Assembly (NCBI GenBank): GCA_013398615.1
Contig: VZSR01003807.1
Location: forward strand, 3,564,307-3,628,306
DNA from: Brachypodius melanocephalos
Taxonomy: Eukaryota; Chordata; Aves; Passeriformes; Pycnonotidae
DNA length: 64,000 nt
Reading direction: 5' to 3'
Below, in pieces: positions 47,390 through 59,289 of the stretch; the first letter of the stretch is position 1, and the number at the start of each line of letters is the position of its first letter. Below the pieces are notes generated by a model. The model worked only from the letters and a program-made list of their open reading frames with translations. It was not told the origin of the DNA and ran no database searches. A program made the position numbers and the translations under genes.

Positions 47390-49825
47390 CCTGCACACTA
47401 TTTATATTTTTCCTTCAAAATGACTAGTTAGGAGGTTCAGCCCTATCTACAGGAAAAACTAAGCACAGATGAAATTTAAAGAGGATGTAGCAAACACTTC
47501 TGCAACATCCAGCCAGGAGCTTGCCCAGGATGGAGGGGTCTGAACCACAGCTGGGCAGCACACCACCAGATCACTGCACCACACAGCTCCTCGGTCAGTG
47601 ACAAGTCTCAAGCAGAGTATCATGCTTGCATTTGAAAGCAAAACTCAGAAAACTCCTGGCTTCTTTTTTTTTTTTTCATGCCATGGTGTAGAATTGATGG
47701 AGTTGTGCTTGGTGTAGACAATTGTTAATGTTTTTGGTTTTCCCTGTCTAATGTAAATGCTGCTTGACTGTTCAGATTACAGCTCCTGGCACCAAGGAAG
47801 AGCATTTAGGAGCCTACCCACCGAGAATGCTTTTCCTCTGCTACCTGCCAGGGTATGACTATACGGGGACTGGGGGCACAGAGTGGCAAGTCTTTCAACT
47901 GATCACCAGTCTGCTTTTCCCTAAACATGTGTGGATGTTTTGAGATGCTAACCACCAATACATTTGCATTTGTAGAGGAAAGCCACCAGTTTTAAAGGCA
48001 GTAGATTTGGGCTGGGACCTGGGCCACGAGATCCTTTATAAGACCCAGACTTTCCAGCCCCTAGGTGATGAAAAACAGCAAATGCTGCTCTGTCTCAACA
48101 AATTCCCAAGTCAGTTGAAGGACAGTCACAACCTGTGCACAAGATAAGGAGCTGAAGGGCTAATGAATCATCAGCATTATCATCACTTGTATACAAAACC
48201 AAACAGTTGAATCAGCCTCTTCACTAGCACCTTTCTCCCCTTTGCCTTTTCAAATCTCTTCAGTTTTGAGTCCAGATGAAGAAAAAAGGGTGCAAATTCC
48301 AGGCTTGATGGTAGAAAGGCTCTGCATATGCACATAGGAAGCAAGGGGGAAACTAATCTTCCTACATGCCTGCTGTTATCAGTGAAGATGGGCCAGCATT
48401 TCTTGAGGGCATTTCAAAAGAGAAGCTTCACAGAGGTGCTCTGAACTATTCCCCTCAGGATCCTCTTTCTCTCTGCCAGGTAGCCTGAGGCTTGCCTTTG
48501 TGGAAACCTCTTTAGATCCAGTTTCTTGGGGCTGATACTGAGGTTTGCTGTCAAGCCAAGAAAATCTTCCTTCATCTGCTTCTACTCAAGCAGCCCAAAC
48601 CTGCCCCAAAGGCAATGAATAGCAGCATCCTCTGTTGTAAAGGCCCAAAACCTGGATCAGCACCAATCACTTAAAGTCATAAAGGAGGATCATCCTACTT
48701 GATGAAGCAGGCCTACAGCCCAGGGAAGTTGTGAAATCTCCATCCTTGGAGACAGGCAGAATGTGCCTGAGCAAGGCTCTGAAAAACCTGATCTCCCCGT
48801 GAAGCTCTGAGCAGGAGTTTGGACAAGAGACCTGCAGAGCTTCCATATATTCCACAATGCAGATTTAAGCACGAAGCTCTAAGAAAGCAGAGCACCAGAC
48901 GGTTCACCCTCCCCGCCATGGAGAGAGGACTAGAACAGAACAGCACAGGACAGACAGTGGTGGTATCCAACACACCTAAGGAAGGCGTCAATCAGGTACT
49001 GCAGAGGTGTGTGCAATGTGAAACCTGCCCAAAGCAGAGCCCTTAACCAAAGAGCCCGCTGCCCTCAGCACTTTCTGCAGCCTTCGTGACTGCTGTTGAA
49101 ATGAAGGCTGCTATCTCAGCTAACTACTGGTTCACAAGCTCTTATATGGCCAGCAGTGAGTCTGGGGACTTAAAGTAGGCAAGAATATGCAAGACCTGAA
49201 AAGCAAATAGTCCTCATGGGGCTGTCACTCTCCAACAGTTAGCACTGAAAATTATTAATTTCAGGATTCCCAGGTTTACAAGCACCAGGCTTCATGGTTA
49301 TTTTCAGTCACTGCCAAAATAAAACTGTTTCCCCATGCATACATTTTCCTCATACTCTCCCCCCTACTGGCCTCATCAACATTTTTTATCAGGAAACTCA
49401 TTATTTATACTCTTCTGGCAAGGACATTATATTTCATCAGTGTTGCAGCAATGCCAATTTCCCTCCTTACAGTTCTATCCTAAACTGTTTTCATTTCTCT
49501 CACCTTGTATTTCTCAGTAAACCAATAAAGCACAAATTCTAAGCCTTCCAGTTTCCCTATTTTCCTTCCCACAATAGTCATTGATGTCTAACCACAGACG
49601 TCTGTGCTTCTTTTCAATAACTGTGCATGCAGTTGCCTATAAAATATGCACATGATAGCACAGGGAAATTCCACACACGTTTTCTCCATCTGAAGATATA
49701 CTGGTTCATACGTTACATTTATATTGGGTCTGGATCATGTCCTGCCATCATTCTGCAGGGAGAAATCCCAAGGCAGTCAACAGAGGCTTTTCAAGCAGAT
49801 AAATGACAGAACTTGGCCCTACAAG
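47390..49825. other. Unique non-coding DNA, no gene seen
   Basis: T13 lies at 47664-47676. The segment 49290-49560 is pyrimidine-rich. No exon or transposon is recognised; frames are 60-92 codons and overlapping. Confidence 0.6.
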
Positions 49826-49829
49826 CGGA

Positions 49830-50100
49830 ATATTGTATGATATATTTCCTTTTCTGTTTGCCAAATTGATGTTAAGAGGGGGTTATGCACTTAGACAGTC
49901 ATCATAAGTTTCAGAAATAATCAGCAGACATTTTTACCGAAACCCCAGAAAACAGAGCAATTAATCAGAATATCACTGCTTTTTCTATGAAGATGCAGTT
50001 GCTTTTATTTTACTGGTATTGCATCACATAGCAGTTTTTTCACCATGGGAGCTTTGAGGTCACTATTAATTTATGGGGAAAAACCTTTTTTACTCTGGGT
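49830..50100. promoter_or_regulatory. Candidate conserved enhancer block
   Basis: AT-rich, repeat-free block. CAATTAATCA lies at 49958-49967 (overlapping homeodomain cores), with gcttttattttactgg and gtattgcatcacat near 49992-50030. The latter includes a C/EBP- or POU-like ttgcatca. Next come ggtcactattaatttatgg (nuclear-receptor half site plus homeobox core) near 50059. Function is inferred from motif density only. Confidence 0.3.
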
Positions 50101-50104
50101 TTTC

Positions 50105-52100
50105 TGAAAATACACAAACAAGCACCACTCAGACATGACATAACTGAACCACAGATCCAAGCCCCTCTCAGGTTCCAGTGTCTCCTGTGGTCCCTGCCAG
50201 ATGTGCTGCACCCATGGAGAATGACCAGGGATGATGCAAGTACATTGAACAAGCTGTTCCATGGGGGCAGGTGGGCTGAAACAAAAGGCAGATAAGATTG
50301 ACACTTTGATGTATGCATGCTCTGTGGAGAAGCAAAGTCAAATTAACAGCCTGAGCTCCCCAACAGCAACGGCATTGAAGGGGAATATTAATGCAGTTAG
50401 CACATCTGCATCTCATTTTCCTTCAGTGCTTCCTAGTCATACTGAGCTCACCCACTGGAGAGTGACATAACAGCATGAGCTGATGGGAAAGTGTCTTGAG
50501 ATGTATTATGAGGAAAAATATACAGGATACACAAATACAGCAGGGACAGAGGGAAGTGAGCTGACCAAACCCTGCATTTTCCATTTATGAAAGATGAGTG
50601 GAGGCATTTTTAGGACATCTCCTGTCTCACACACACCCGAAACAGCAGCATTGCCAGGCTCAGTCCCTAGCTGTGCTCCTCTATTACAGTCCAGCATTGC
50701 TTCTATGGAGCTGTGGTACAGAGGTACACACCTCCACCTCCTGCCACGGTATTAAAGGGCTAAAGAACACCATTAGAGCCTGTGGAGGGTCCCAAAGCAG
50801 GCACTGCACACGCTGCACACAGATCTGCACAGCACCGAGTGTCTGCATGGTACCGCACCAGCCCAGCACTTCTGCCAGCTCCTTCGGGCATCTCTTGCAA
50901 GACATCCACATAGACAAATTCTGTGCCTTCAGGAAGGATTGAAATGGAGAGGACTGAAGTCACCCCATTCTAAATGACTGGAGTTCAGTGCTCTAGATTC
51001 GTGGTGATAGGTGAATTGGCTTTACTTGCTGGAGGGCATCCGTGCTATCAGGCTGTAAGTCTGTGTGTGTCAAAAGTTCACATGTGGTGACCCAATTACC
51101 TGTACTCAGCAGAGGGGCTGTGGTATCTGGCAGGCAGATCGTGCCATACCTTAGCACTTAGGTCAAGGCACTAAGCCTTCTTGAATTGCATGAGATGTAT
51201 CTGGTTTCGTAGAGAAGTCACGGACAAAAAAATTAACTGCAGCACTGAAGGTAATCTGGGGAGTTTTAAAGGTTTCTGTTGGATTTTATCACACTCAACA
51301 TTGTGTCTGCTTGAGTTGCAATTAACAGCAAAGCTGCCATTGAGTTTGACAGGGCAGGTCCATGGATATGTGAAAAAAGCATTCGAGGCTTTTTTCCTAG
51401 CCTACCTCCCCTCCCACTTAGATGCACATGGAAAGAAACACTGCTGGATCTGAGGAAATGACAAGCTCTTGGTCCCAGTGTCAGTGAGAGGAGTATTGTC
51501 TTTTCTGTTCCCAGGGGAGCACCATAACAGTCCACCAGAGCTACCTGTCCATGTTGGGAATGAGCCCCAACAGGAACCCCGAATCCTACTCCACGTCAGC
51601 ATTTCCCCTGAGCTGTGGGAAATCTCACAGTCAGATCTAATCATTCCTTGAACATGCTGGCATGGGTCCACCTACATTGGGAAGCAATGTCACTTAATGT
51701 CACTTTCAGAAACTGACACGTCACACCATCCTCCACTACTGGCATCCTTCATCTGGCAGCTCTGGCTCCCCTCAAAAAGGCAGACCATCAAGGACTTCTT
51801 CAAGAGCAGATACACCAGTGCTGATTCGCAGCCTGCCTGTGTCACCAGCCTGCAAGTGCCACTGGTACATGTGTTCAAATTGTGCTGCAGACCTGCCTAC
51901 CCCAGCATTTTGCCCTCAAGAAACAGCGTGCAGCTCTCACAGGTGGGTGGAGGCCACTCTCAGAAGTGGTGTCTGGTCCTGCATCTGAATGTGAGGTCAG
52001 GTACAGTTTCCACCACAGCAGGAGTCAAAGACGATGCCAGTCTAAAGCTCAGCCTAAAACTTCTTTGTCAGTAGTTAAATAAAATTGGTAGCTCTGCAGC
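50105..52100. other. Unique non-coding DNA, no gene seen
   Basis: No transposon or exon recognised. Frames up to 125 codons (51697-52074, +) have no known domain. Confidence 0.6.
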
Positions 52101-52105
52101 ATGCC

Positions 52106-52123
52106 TTTTTTTTTTTTTTTTTT
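52106..52123 (+). repeat. T18 homopolymer
   Basis: Eighteen consecutive T followed by ccctc. No retrotransposed copy on the minus strand is recognised. Confidence 0.95.
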
Positions 52124-52460
52124 CCCTCTTCATGCTTTTCTGGCTCAGTAGAGGGAGAGAGAGGTGCCACACAAAGATTGAGTGACAGGTTGATACAATG
52201 ACTAAACATATTTGGCTTACTTTCATCTTTAGACCAACTAAGCATAGCCAGCACATAATAAATCTGAGCTGCAATTAAAGGTCTGAAGCATTTTTACTAG
52301 GTGGAACTTCAAATTCCCAAACCTAATTCCTGTTCCTAGACTTTGGTATCATTTTAGGGATGTGACATTTTATTCTTCCCTTTTTCATCACAGATGACAG
52401 GAACTGCACTGGAGGCAGTGATCAGACAGCTCTCCTGCCACACAGCAGCATGAACCTCAA

Positions 52461-52475
52461 CAGCAGCAGCAGCAG
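52461..52475 (+). repeat. (CAG)5 short trinucleotide repeat
   Basis: Five perfect CAG units, with no sign that they lie in a coding frame. Confidence 0.9.
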
Positions 52476-52749
52476 CTCTGTCACTTAAAGTGTCTTGTAG
52501 GTTTTGATCCCAGTGGCTCCAAACACAGACTTTATCCTAAGCCTAAAGGACGGTCTAAGCTCTGTCTGGAGCTCAGAAACTTGGTCTGTCAAATGACAAA
52601 GTACCCCTTGGCTGCATTCCGGGTGATTTATTCAAAGGTGCAAGAGTAGCTTTATATAAGTTTTAAATCCTGATGCAAGGGAAATTAGCCATTGTTTTCC
52701 TACAGAGTCCCAGATCCACAACTATTAGCATTCAAAAATAAAATAAAGT

Positions 52750-52900
52750 TATGGCCAGCTGTAAAAATACTAGCTAAAGAAGTTGCAGATGTTCCTAGGG
52801 GAGCTACTGAAATATTTTGGCACCTTTGCTCTGTCATTAAAAACAAAATGTGATCGTCGGTTAGGGCTGCAGTGAGAGTTCAAGTGGACAGAGAAAAACA
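52750..52900. promoter_or_regulatory. Possible regulatory block
   Basis: Balanced-composition segment with ctagctaaagaag, gaaatattttggcacctttg and a CpG-retaining gatcgtcggttag near 52851. It is free of repeats. This is a texture-based suggestion. Confidence 0.2.
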
Positions 52901-52904
52901 GGAA

Positions 52905-55900
52905 AGCATTTAACAGTGCTAATAGTGAATGTGTGTTCAGCCCTACAGAACGTTCACAAAAGCACTGGCAGCACTCCAGCTCCCAAATCTCCTGCTTTAC
53001 CCCGACTGTGGCATTCAGGTCCATCAGCGGTGGCTGCAGAGAAGTCAGGATGGCAGCACATGCCTTTGCTGCACAGACAGTCCCGAGCGTGGGCTAGAGA
53101 CAGCTTAAAACAGGGCTTGGCACAGGATAAGGGCTCACAGCAGGCAGGTATAATGGTCTGACAAATACACTGCTGTGGGTAAGCTACTTCTATCAGCTAA
53201 ACTTCTTCAACCTAGCTCAAGTGTCTCCACAAGACACTACCCCACTTCAAGTTAGCTGAAGCTCAACGGAGACCAAATACCTCATAAAAATACAAATAGG
53301 GCCCCCCTCAGGCACCCTTGAAATGTTTACTCCTAAAAGCAGGGCCTAGGCCATTGTGCATTTTGCAGAAAAGCCTAAATTGCTGTGCCTTAGGCCAGCC
53401 AGGAGGAAGCTTCATTCCAAGAGCGAATAGTTCCCGCCTCCAAATTCTTTCATCTTTCTCTGCCTGACTCTTTCTGGCTCATCCCTGGTTTTCCTCTTCT
53501 TTCCAGATGCTGTGGGGAAACTCTAAGGATTGAAGGATTCTTCCCTAATTCACCCAGGGGGAAAGAAACAAGATACATAGCCAAGTTGGCAAGGAAGATG
53601 CAATCAAAGCAAGTCATATGGCCCAGAGATAAGGAGGTGAGTGAATCAGTCACTGTGTGACACGGTAGCACTGGGGGAAAAAATGGGACTTACCCATTCA
53701 TAAAAGCCTGCCTTGGAAAGGGAGGCAGAGCCAAGAAGCAGCAACTGGTCCAGTGCACACTATGACCTTACTGGGTAACTCGTGCAATGCCTTGTGCAGA
53801 AGGTCCAGGTAGCAATACACACATGAACTGTGACCACAGAAAGATCTGTAGGAGCTGCCTCGTGCTACCACTCACTGATATTCCCCAAGTTAACAGCTGG
53901 GCTGACATTAATTAGAAACATTTTTTCCCTTTGCTAATCTCTAATAGGTCATCTAATCCATGCCAACTGAATTGCAGGGGTTTTCAGAAAAACAGATTGT
54001 CAAAAGCTCTTTCGTCTACTGGAGAGGTTTGAATAATTGGACGTTTCTACTGGAAAATTAATCTCTGATCTAACAGACATCACATAGCTGAGATTTTCCT
54101 CAGCATTCATTTCTGCCCAGACAACTGAGCACCATGCTGTATTCTCCACAAACAAAATGTCCATCCAAGAAAAAGAGGTTACTGCACTCAGTACAGTACT
54201 CAGAATCTTGATATGCCACCAACTATGCATGACAAATGCTGGAGAGGAGTAAAGCCTACAGGAAGAAAAGAGTGTGCGTGCTCTGGAGAGGCAGAAGGGT
54301 CCCAGCCCACAATATTTAAGCCCAGTTCCGAATTTTCTCAGTGTTTTTGCCTTTTTGGATGGGAGTTTGGGTCTGTGTGCATTTCTGTGAAGGAGACAAG
54401 GAGGAAGGGAGGGAGCCTTTTCTTTGTTCCCAAACAACATCTCAGCCTGTCTCAGGCTCACACACCAACATCTAACAAGCAAAGACAAACAACATCACAG
54501 CTCCACAATGCTTAAGCTTGATTGAATGACGACAATTCCACGTTAAAATAAAAAAGAACATCAGAGCTTTCCACAGCTGCATCAACATTATCTATTAAAA
54601 AAAGCATGACACTACATGAAGCTTTGGCTGTGCAAGCCAAGAACCTAAATCAGCCATGGTTTGGAACGAGGCCATCCCTGAATTCTCGTGTAAAGCGATG
54701 CTGCCATATTGCTTACTTTCCACTGAGGTTTTCCACAAATTAACAGCTGTAGCAGACTCCCAGAAAACAGCAACTCTTTCCAAGTCTTTCTTCTCTGAAA
54801 ATGTTGTTTCTTCACTTTATTCTTCCCCATATGGAAGGGGAGAGGAGGGTAAAAAAAACTGAACAGCCCTATGAAACAAGCCCAGAAAAACTCCAGACAG
54901 ACTGTGAGAAAAATTAATCACAAAGATTGCCTGGAAAGAGAGCGGTTATCTGTAAAATTAAACCAGTGGTGGGCCCAATTTTTCTTTTTATTATACCAGC
55001 ATGGTGGGATTGAGAATCAAACCCAGGAAAAATATTTCTGGAGCAACCCTTCTGATTTATGACCATCTCAGGCTCTCTGACAAGATCAGAAAACTGCTGG
55101 ATTCTTTCCAGTTGAGCACCACCAAAGGCCAAATCATTCCTATTTAGGGAAAAACAAAACTTCCCTCTGCTTCAGCGAGAACAGTGTTTGGCACCAAGCA
55201 CAGAGAAAACCGCCTCGTTTCAGCTGGCTCGCTGAAGTGCAGCTGAGATGGAAAGGTGATACCAGGCTGGTGTGGGTGGCTTCAGATCATACTCTTTCCT
55301 CCTGATTGCATCTTGGACATCACTGGGTCCCACACAGGGTGATGCAGAGGGATTCATTGTAAGTGACAAAAAAACCTCTTAAAGCAAAAGTTATTTGATT
55401 TCTAGCATGCACAGATGGCTGTTGACTCACTTGTGAGGGGAGTGATGGAACTAGCAGTCTGGCAGAAGCATTAGAAAATATGGATTCACAGAGCTGATCG
55501 ACTTCTGAAGAACTGTGAGCTATGGCATAGTAAAAGACAATCCTTGTGCCTGGAGAAGGGGCTTTCCAGCTGGTGGAGGCCTAGGTTTTGCCTCTTGGTG
55601 CCTACCAGCACGATGCAAAGATGTCGGTTGCCACAGGTACTTGGGTGTGCCCGCTGACAGCAACACGGGGTACTTTACAAGCACAACAACAGAAGATCAT
55701 CCAGGGCACCTGGCACTGTGCTCTTCAGAGCCTCCTGACCCCAGGGTCACCTCCATGCAGCTATGCTACAGACGGACACTTCAAAATCTCTGCCAAAGGC
55801 AAGTCCTTTTTCGGGAGGGCTGGGAGGGTGATAGCACTGTGAGCTATCATGGAGGTAAGATTAGAACCTTGGAAAGTCAACTGAGCTGAGCCTGGGCCAC

Positions 55901-56665
55901 TGCTTGATGCTGTTACTGACTCCTAGGTGACTTACCCTGCATGTCAGAGGTGGCAGCAGCCCCAAGCCCAAGGGGCCACCACAGGACTGTGCTGGCTCCT
56001 CCTCCCCATGTGCTGCTGGCAAGCTCTGCAGGTCACAGGAGCCACTCATCGCAGTCAGGAAACAGCTACTGCCAAGCCAGACTTCCCAATTCCAGCCAGT
56101 GCAGGATGGGATGACTTTGGGTCAAATGGCAAACTGCACCACATGGTGACTCTCCCAAGTGCACAGCTATCTGAGGAGGGACCTCATCTTGCTGCCAGTC
56201 TCTTGGCCCAAGAAGCGTTTCTTGTCCCTGTTTTGCTCAGCTTGGCATCTGAAGGCTTGCATTTTATACTTCTGATGCAGACCATGTACAAAAGGAGCTA
56301 TCAACAGCCGGTTCTCTATTCAGGGAAATTTCTCTTCAGATAAATTTTTTCCAAAGTATGAAATTAATCAGCCCACTGGAGCACAGGATGCTGCTTCAGC
56401 TTCAAGTTCAGAAGCCTCTGCAGTCCAGGTTGCTACTGACACAGTTCCTCAGATTTTGATGTCCATCTTACACCCCTGTGATCCCACTGTATTAGCCAGG
56501 TCTCATATCATCAGTGCTCACTTCACACAACAAGCTCGAAAAATAAATATACCTATCTTATCTTTCAAGTATAGCCACTGCCTATGAGTTCCCCAAAAAA
56601 ACCCCAAACCACCAAACCTACAAGTAATGCTGGAGAACAAAGGACCTGATCAATTCTCCTGGCCC
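52905..56665. other. Unique non-coding DNA, no gene seen
   Basis: Nothing recognised. Frames up to 162 codons (54000-54488, -) are overlapped by a 100-codon + frame. The short segment at 55170-55250 retains a few CpGs (tcagcgag, aaccgcctcg). Confidence 0.6.
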
Positions 56666-56671
56666 AAATTT

Positions 56672-56688
56672 AAAAAAAAAAAAAAAAA
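56672..56688 (+). repeat. A17 homopolymer
   Basis: Seventeen A preceded by gcccaaattt. No parent retrocopy is recognised. Confidence 0.95.
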
Positions 56689-56689
56689 T

Positions 56690-58005
56690 CTATTTACTAG
56701 TGAGGGGTTCTGTCCTCAGTGCACTCCCAAGCCTCAGAGATGTTCTGTCATACTGATCACTAATTGTTTTCAGTGTTGGATGTGAGTATTTTTGGCAGTC
56801 AGTTTGTCATGAATTGACACTTATTTTGTCAACCTATCTTCAGCAAAACTGCACACCCTCCCTCCTCGTAGACCTGTCAGAAACATAAAGATTACTCATT
56901 GCATATTTCTAAGAAGCTCCTGAAGCCAGCACTTGGAGTTTGCATAACAACCATTGTCGACAATCCACCTACAGCAGCTTAAAAATACAGATTTGAATGG
57001 GTGAAGAGAGGCCAGGAGTTCTCAGAAGGACGAGTCAAATTCAGGATTTTATTAATAGAACCGGAGGTGTTCTCATGGAGGCAAAAAAAACCCCCATAAA
57101 CCCACTCCCTTGTTATCTTAGCTGTCATCAGCAGTCACCTTTTCAAAAACAGGGAGGCGAGATGCAGAGTATTCCTGTAGATGAGCAAACAGAAAGCTGC
57201 TGCAGAAAAACATTGAGAGCAAGATAGAGAGCAGCAAGCACCACGGATTCTCTCCCACATCCTCCTTGGGAAGTGCTGGGTGTCCACTGGCCGTGCTGAA
57301 GGGACTTCATTTATTATTTTATTTTTTTTAGTCTGGTGCCACACATTTCACCCCTGGAGGGTTAAATGCCAAACAAAGTGAACCCACCAGAAAAACACTC
57401 ACAAAGCTGTGGCATGGGCTCCAGCACTCTCTCCAGCAAAATAAAGCAATCATATTAATTGGAGTGCACAATAGGCACTCACCAAAAGAGCAGATGAATT
57501 GATGCCGATCAGCAGTGGCTGTGGGTGAGGGCAGGGAGGAGCAGGGCACAGGACAGGGAGGACGATGCGTGGCTGGCTGCATTTCTGCCATTCTGCCACA
57601 GCAGCAGCCCGCCCATCCCTGCCTCCAGAGCTCAGCGAGGGGCACTGCTGAAACCTGGACACCTCCCAACCCGGGGCTTGATCCCGGAGGATGACCAGCA
57701 GAGGAGCTGCTGCCCTGTCTAGAGGGTTTCCCATGCACTTGTGGCACCTTCTCCCAGGTTTTGGGGGAAAGGAGGGACACTGGGGCCATGAGAATGAGAG
57801 GCACGGGCAGGAGAGGCCGGAGAACAACAGCGACATCAGAGGCATCATCCAGCCACAATAAAAATCTCCACTCTGAAAAAGCTTCAACGCTCAGAGTCTT
57901 TTCCGAGCCAAATCCCCAGCCTGTTACATTCACCATTAACAACAATCCCTGCAACTTTCTCAGCCTTGCTGTTTACACAAGCTAGAGCTTTCATACATAA
58001 AACTC
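56690..58005. other. Unique non-coding DNA, no gene seen
   Basis: The 208-codon minus frame at 57328-57954 is the longest here. It overlaps a 145-codon minus frame and + frames, has no recognised domain, and is probably chance in GC-rich sequence. No transposon is seen. Confidence 0.55.
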
Positions 58006-58009
58006 TTAA

Positions 58010-58260
58010 ATGAAAACATTAAAGAGCAGCTGGCGCCTCTTGGAAAACTCATAAAAAGTCTGTTTCCAAACAGTGTCGCTTCTATACCATAAATTTCTAT
58101 ATTTCTCACTCCCCTCATTCCTTATTTCTAAAGACATTTGCATGAAAACAGGAACTTTGTTTATTAAAGAGTTCATCTGCTCCTGCTGTTAATTTTCCAC
58201 CTGAAGCCAGAATCCCCCGGGTATGACATCATTAGCACAGCTCTGGAAATGATCATGAAG
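58010..58260. promoter_or_regulatory. Candidate enhancer with POU, SOX and FOX motifs
   Basis: The octamer ATTTGCAT lies at 58136-58143, CTTTGT (SOX-type) at 58155-58160, and TGTTTATT (forkhead-type) at 58159-58166. Further on are gttaatttt near 58189 and tgacatcattagc near 58227 (an AP-1/CRE-like core beside a homeodomain core). An octamer with a nearby SOX site is a recurrent arrangement in neural and stem-cell enhancers, though the spacing here (11 bases) is wider than the classic composite. Activity is inferred. Confidence 0.35.
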
Positions 58261-58354
58261 TCACAAACAGAGGGTTAGGGCTCCACTCAGAGAATAAACA
58301 GCAAGAAGACAGAACCTCTGCCACTGCCAAACCCCAGATCTTTATCCAGTTTTT

Positions 58355-58415
58355 CCTGGAGCAACATCCCATTGACTTCAGTGGGACATTGACCAAAATA
58401 AGGCTGTCAGCAATT
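58355..58415 (+). repeat. Possible ancient sauropsid repeat fragment
   Basis: 'tcccattgacttcagtggga' matches the central arm of a palindromic repeat common in bird, turtle and crocodile genomes ('tcccattgacttcaatggga'). The flanking 'ataaggctgtcag' is also reminiscent of its end. I cannot name the family. This is a short match. Confidence 0.4.
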
Positions 58416-58419
58416 CCTG

Positions 58420-59220
58420 TTTCAACCATTCCTCCCTTCCTGTTCCTGCCTTCAGGGCATGAGGGATTTGCCCTGTGCAGCAGGTCTGGGTCAGAAGCCC
58501 TACCCTGGCACAATTCTGGTCCTCCCAGTACCATATCCATCCTCACATTGTTCCCTGCAGGTGGGGCAGTCCGAGGGGGGCACCATCTCATCCCTATATC
58601 AGTTTCTATGAGTGTCCCCCTTTCCATCTACACACCCTGATACATCCTGCTTGCATGAAGCCCATCATGTGGGGATCTCGTGCAGTCCAGGAGTGCAGCT
58701 GCTGGGATGCAGGAGACCAGAAGAGAGCCCTGCCACAGCTGCACATGGGGCTGGTTTTGGGGGAGTGGGGCTGCCCCATGCACAGCCATAGACAGGAACA
58801 GCTGTCTAACAGTGCTGGGGTCTGAGGATGACTAAAGGCACCTGAAGATCAAGAATAAATACCTGTACAGGGAGACCTATAGGAGGGAGAGATGTTTTGT
58901 GTGCAGAGGCAGAAAAAAGAAACACAGGAGCTAATATATCTCCTTTGAGGATGGGAAGACAAAGTAAGGATGTCTTTTATTAGAACAGATCCAGCAACAC
59001 TAATCAAATCTACATTTTCACCTCCTGCTCCATGAAAAGCATGAGAAAATGACTGTGAGTTAGAGAGCTTCATTAAATCTCTTTTCACATATAAAATGTG
59101 TGACACAGTTGAAGCCCTTCCCTCCCATCACCAGGCAAGCAGAGCTAATATAGAATTGCTCAAGCCAAACACTGCTCGTTTTTAATCTGATACCTCTGCA
59201 TGCAAGTGGCGTATTTGTCA
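58420..59220. other. Unique non-coding DNA
   Basis: No exon, transposon or notable simple repeat is visible. Confidence 0.6.
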
Positions 59221-59221
59221 T

Positions 59222-59287
59222 GTGATGGCTCTCTGCACGAAGCGTGATGTGTCCGTGATGGGTCTCTGCATGAGTGCCACAATGCTG
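59222..59287 (+). repeat. Imperfect two-copy tandem repeat, 33-bp period
   Basis: gtgatggctctctgcacga at 59222 recurs as gtgatgggtctctgcatga at 59255, with the sequence between them partly matching. The signature is that of a local duplication. Confidence 0.7.
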
Positions 59288-59289
59288 GG

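Noticed and set aside
47231..47431. Lysine-run protein frame over the A50 tract
   Set aside because: The lysines are simply the translated homopolymer.
57328..57954. 208-codon minus-strand frame as a gene
   Set aside because: Overlaps another long minus frame and + frames; composition fits GC-rich non-coding DNA; no domain recognised.
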